DNA from: Sabellastarte sp. h YS-2021
Taxonomy: Eukaryota; Annelida; Polychaeta; Sabellida; Sabellidae
NCBI GenBank assembly: GCA_964017235.1
Contig: OZ024929.1
Span: 161,061,609-161,125,608 of the forward strand
Reading direction: 5' to 3'
Length of the DNA stretch: 64,000 nucleotides
Shown here: piece after piece, positions 63,707 to 64,000 of the stretch
Layout of the letters: every line of letters begins with the position of its first letter
Numbering within the stretch: position 1 is the first letter of the stretch
Translations under genes and position numbers: made by a program
Notes under the pieces: model-generated
Database searches by the model: none
What the model saw: the letters and a program-made list of their open reading frames with translations, nothing else
Told to the model about the DNA's origin: nothing

Positions 63707-64000
63707 ATGGCAATTGTTCGTTATGGATATTTAAAAAACCGTCTGAATGATATTGGTAAAATTAAATTTTTGGGGGGGTCGGGGGTGGGGGTGGGGGGGT
63801 TTGTAAAACTGTAAATGCTTTACCTGGAACATCCAAGAATCATCAGAATGTAAGTTATACAAATATAAGAATGTGAAACGTTTTATTATTCTTGCTCTGA
63901 CATCACTAGTTTCTGGGCAGAAGTTGAGAAGTGGCTGATCACTCTTTTCTTAGTTAATTTATTTACTTTTTAGAAAGTCCTATTTACTAAAGTTAATATA
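63707..64000. other. Intergenic, G-rich tract
   Basis: 'gggggggtcgggggtgggggtggggggg' at about 63772-63800 could form a G-quadruplex. Nothing else is recognised. Confidence 0.4.

Overview
This is a piece of an animal nuclear genome, most likely from a lophotrochozoan and probably a mollusc. The evidence is spliced genes with multi-kilobase introns, tRNA-derived SINEs, L1/Tx1-like and RTE/CR1-like LINE remains, DIRS-type tyrosine-recombinase retrotransposons and a PIF/Harbinger transposon. The phylum is an inference. No bacterial or organellar features are present. The DNA is AT-rich, and most of it is mobile-element sequence or unassigned.

Two host genes can be assembled. On the + strand, three exons (27465-27643, 40140-40321, 44013-44341) join in frame through consensus splice sites into a 229-residue coiled-coil protein that I recognise as a CCDC169 orthologue. 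Its first intron is 12.5 kb and holds a Harbinger transposon and a dead DIRS-like element. On the - strand, a 19-nt first coding exon (58203-58185) joins a large terminal exon (50741-49606) across a 7.4-kb intron. The product is a 384-residue protein with two alpha-crystallin (small heat-shock) domains.

Mobile elements, left to right: a LINE 3' end near 3 kb; a DIRS-like element at about 5.9-10.9 kb (- strand) with three long open frames (Gag-like, RT/RNase H, tyrosine recombinase); a roughly 0.5-kb AAACGTTT-rich repeat at 13.3-14.65 kb split by an LTR-like insertion, with an unsplit inverted copy at 27.8-28.3 kb; an endonuclease/RT LINE remnant at 16.7-19.5 kb, itself interrupted; an L1/Tx1-like 3' end with A-rich tail at 23.6-25.4 kb; SINEs near 22.2, 26.3, 54.1 and 63.6 kb; the Harbinger element at 28.76-33.67 kb with convergent transposase and MADF/Myb-like genes and GC-rich subterminal arrays; a second, broken DIRS-like element at 35.3-39.6 kb; TIR-bearing non-autonomous elements in CCDC169 intron 2; period-140 arrays ending in a hairpin at 47.66-48.9 kb; and a LINE RT remnant at 62.0-63.25 kb split by another LTR-like insertion.

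The most notable system is the DIRS-like element. Gag and pol lie in one reading frame separated by a single TAA, and pol overlaps the recombinase ORF by ATGA. This suggests polycistronic expression through stop-codon readthrough and termination-reinitiation. The pol frame also has a long N-terminal extension with no recognisable domain, and Gag carries a Cys/His cluster that recurs in the unrelated second element. Splice joins and families were read by eye. No searches were run.
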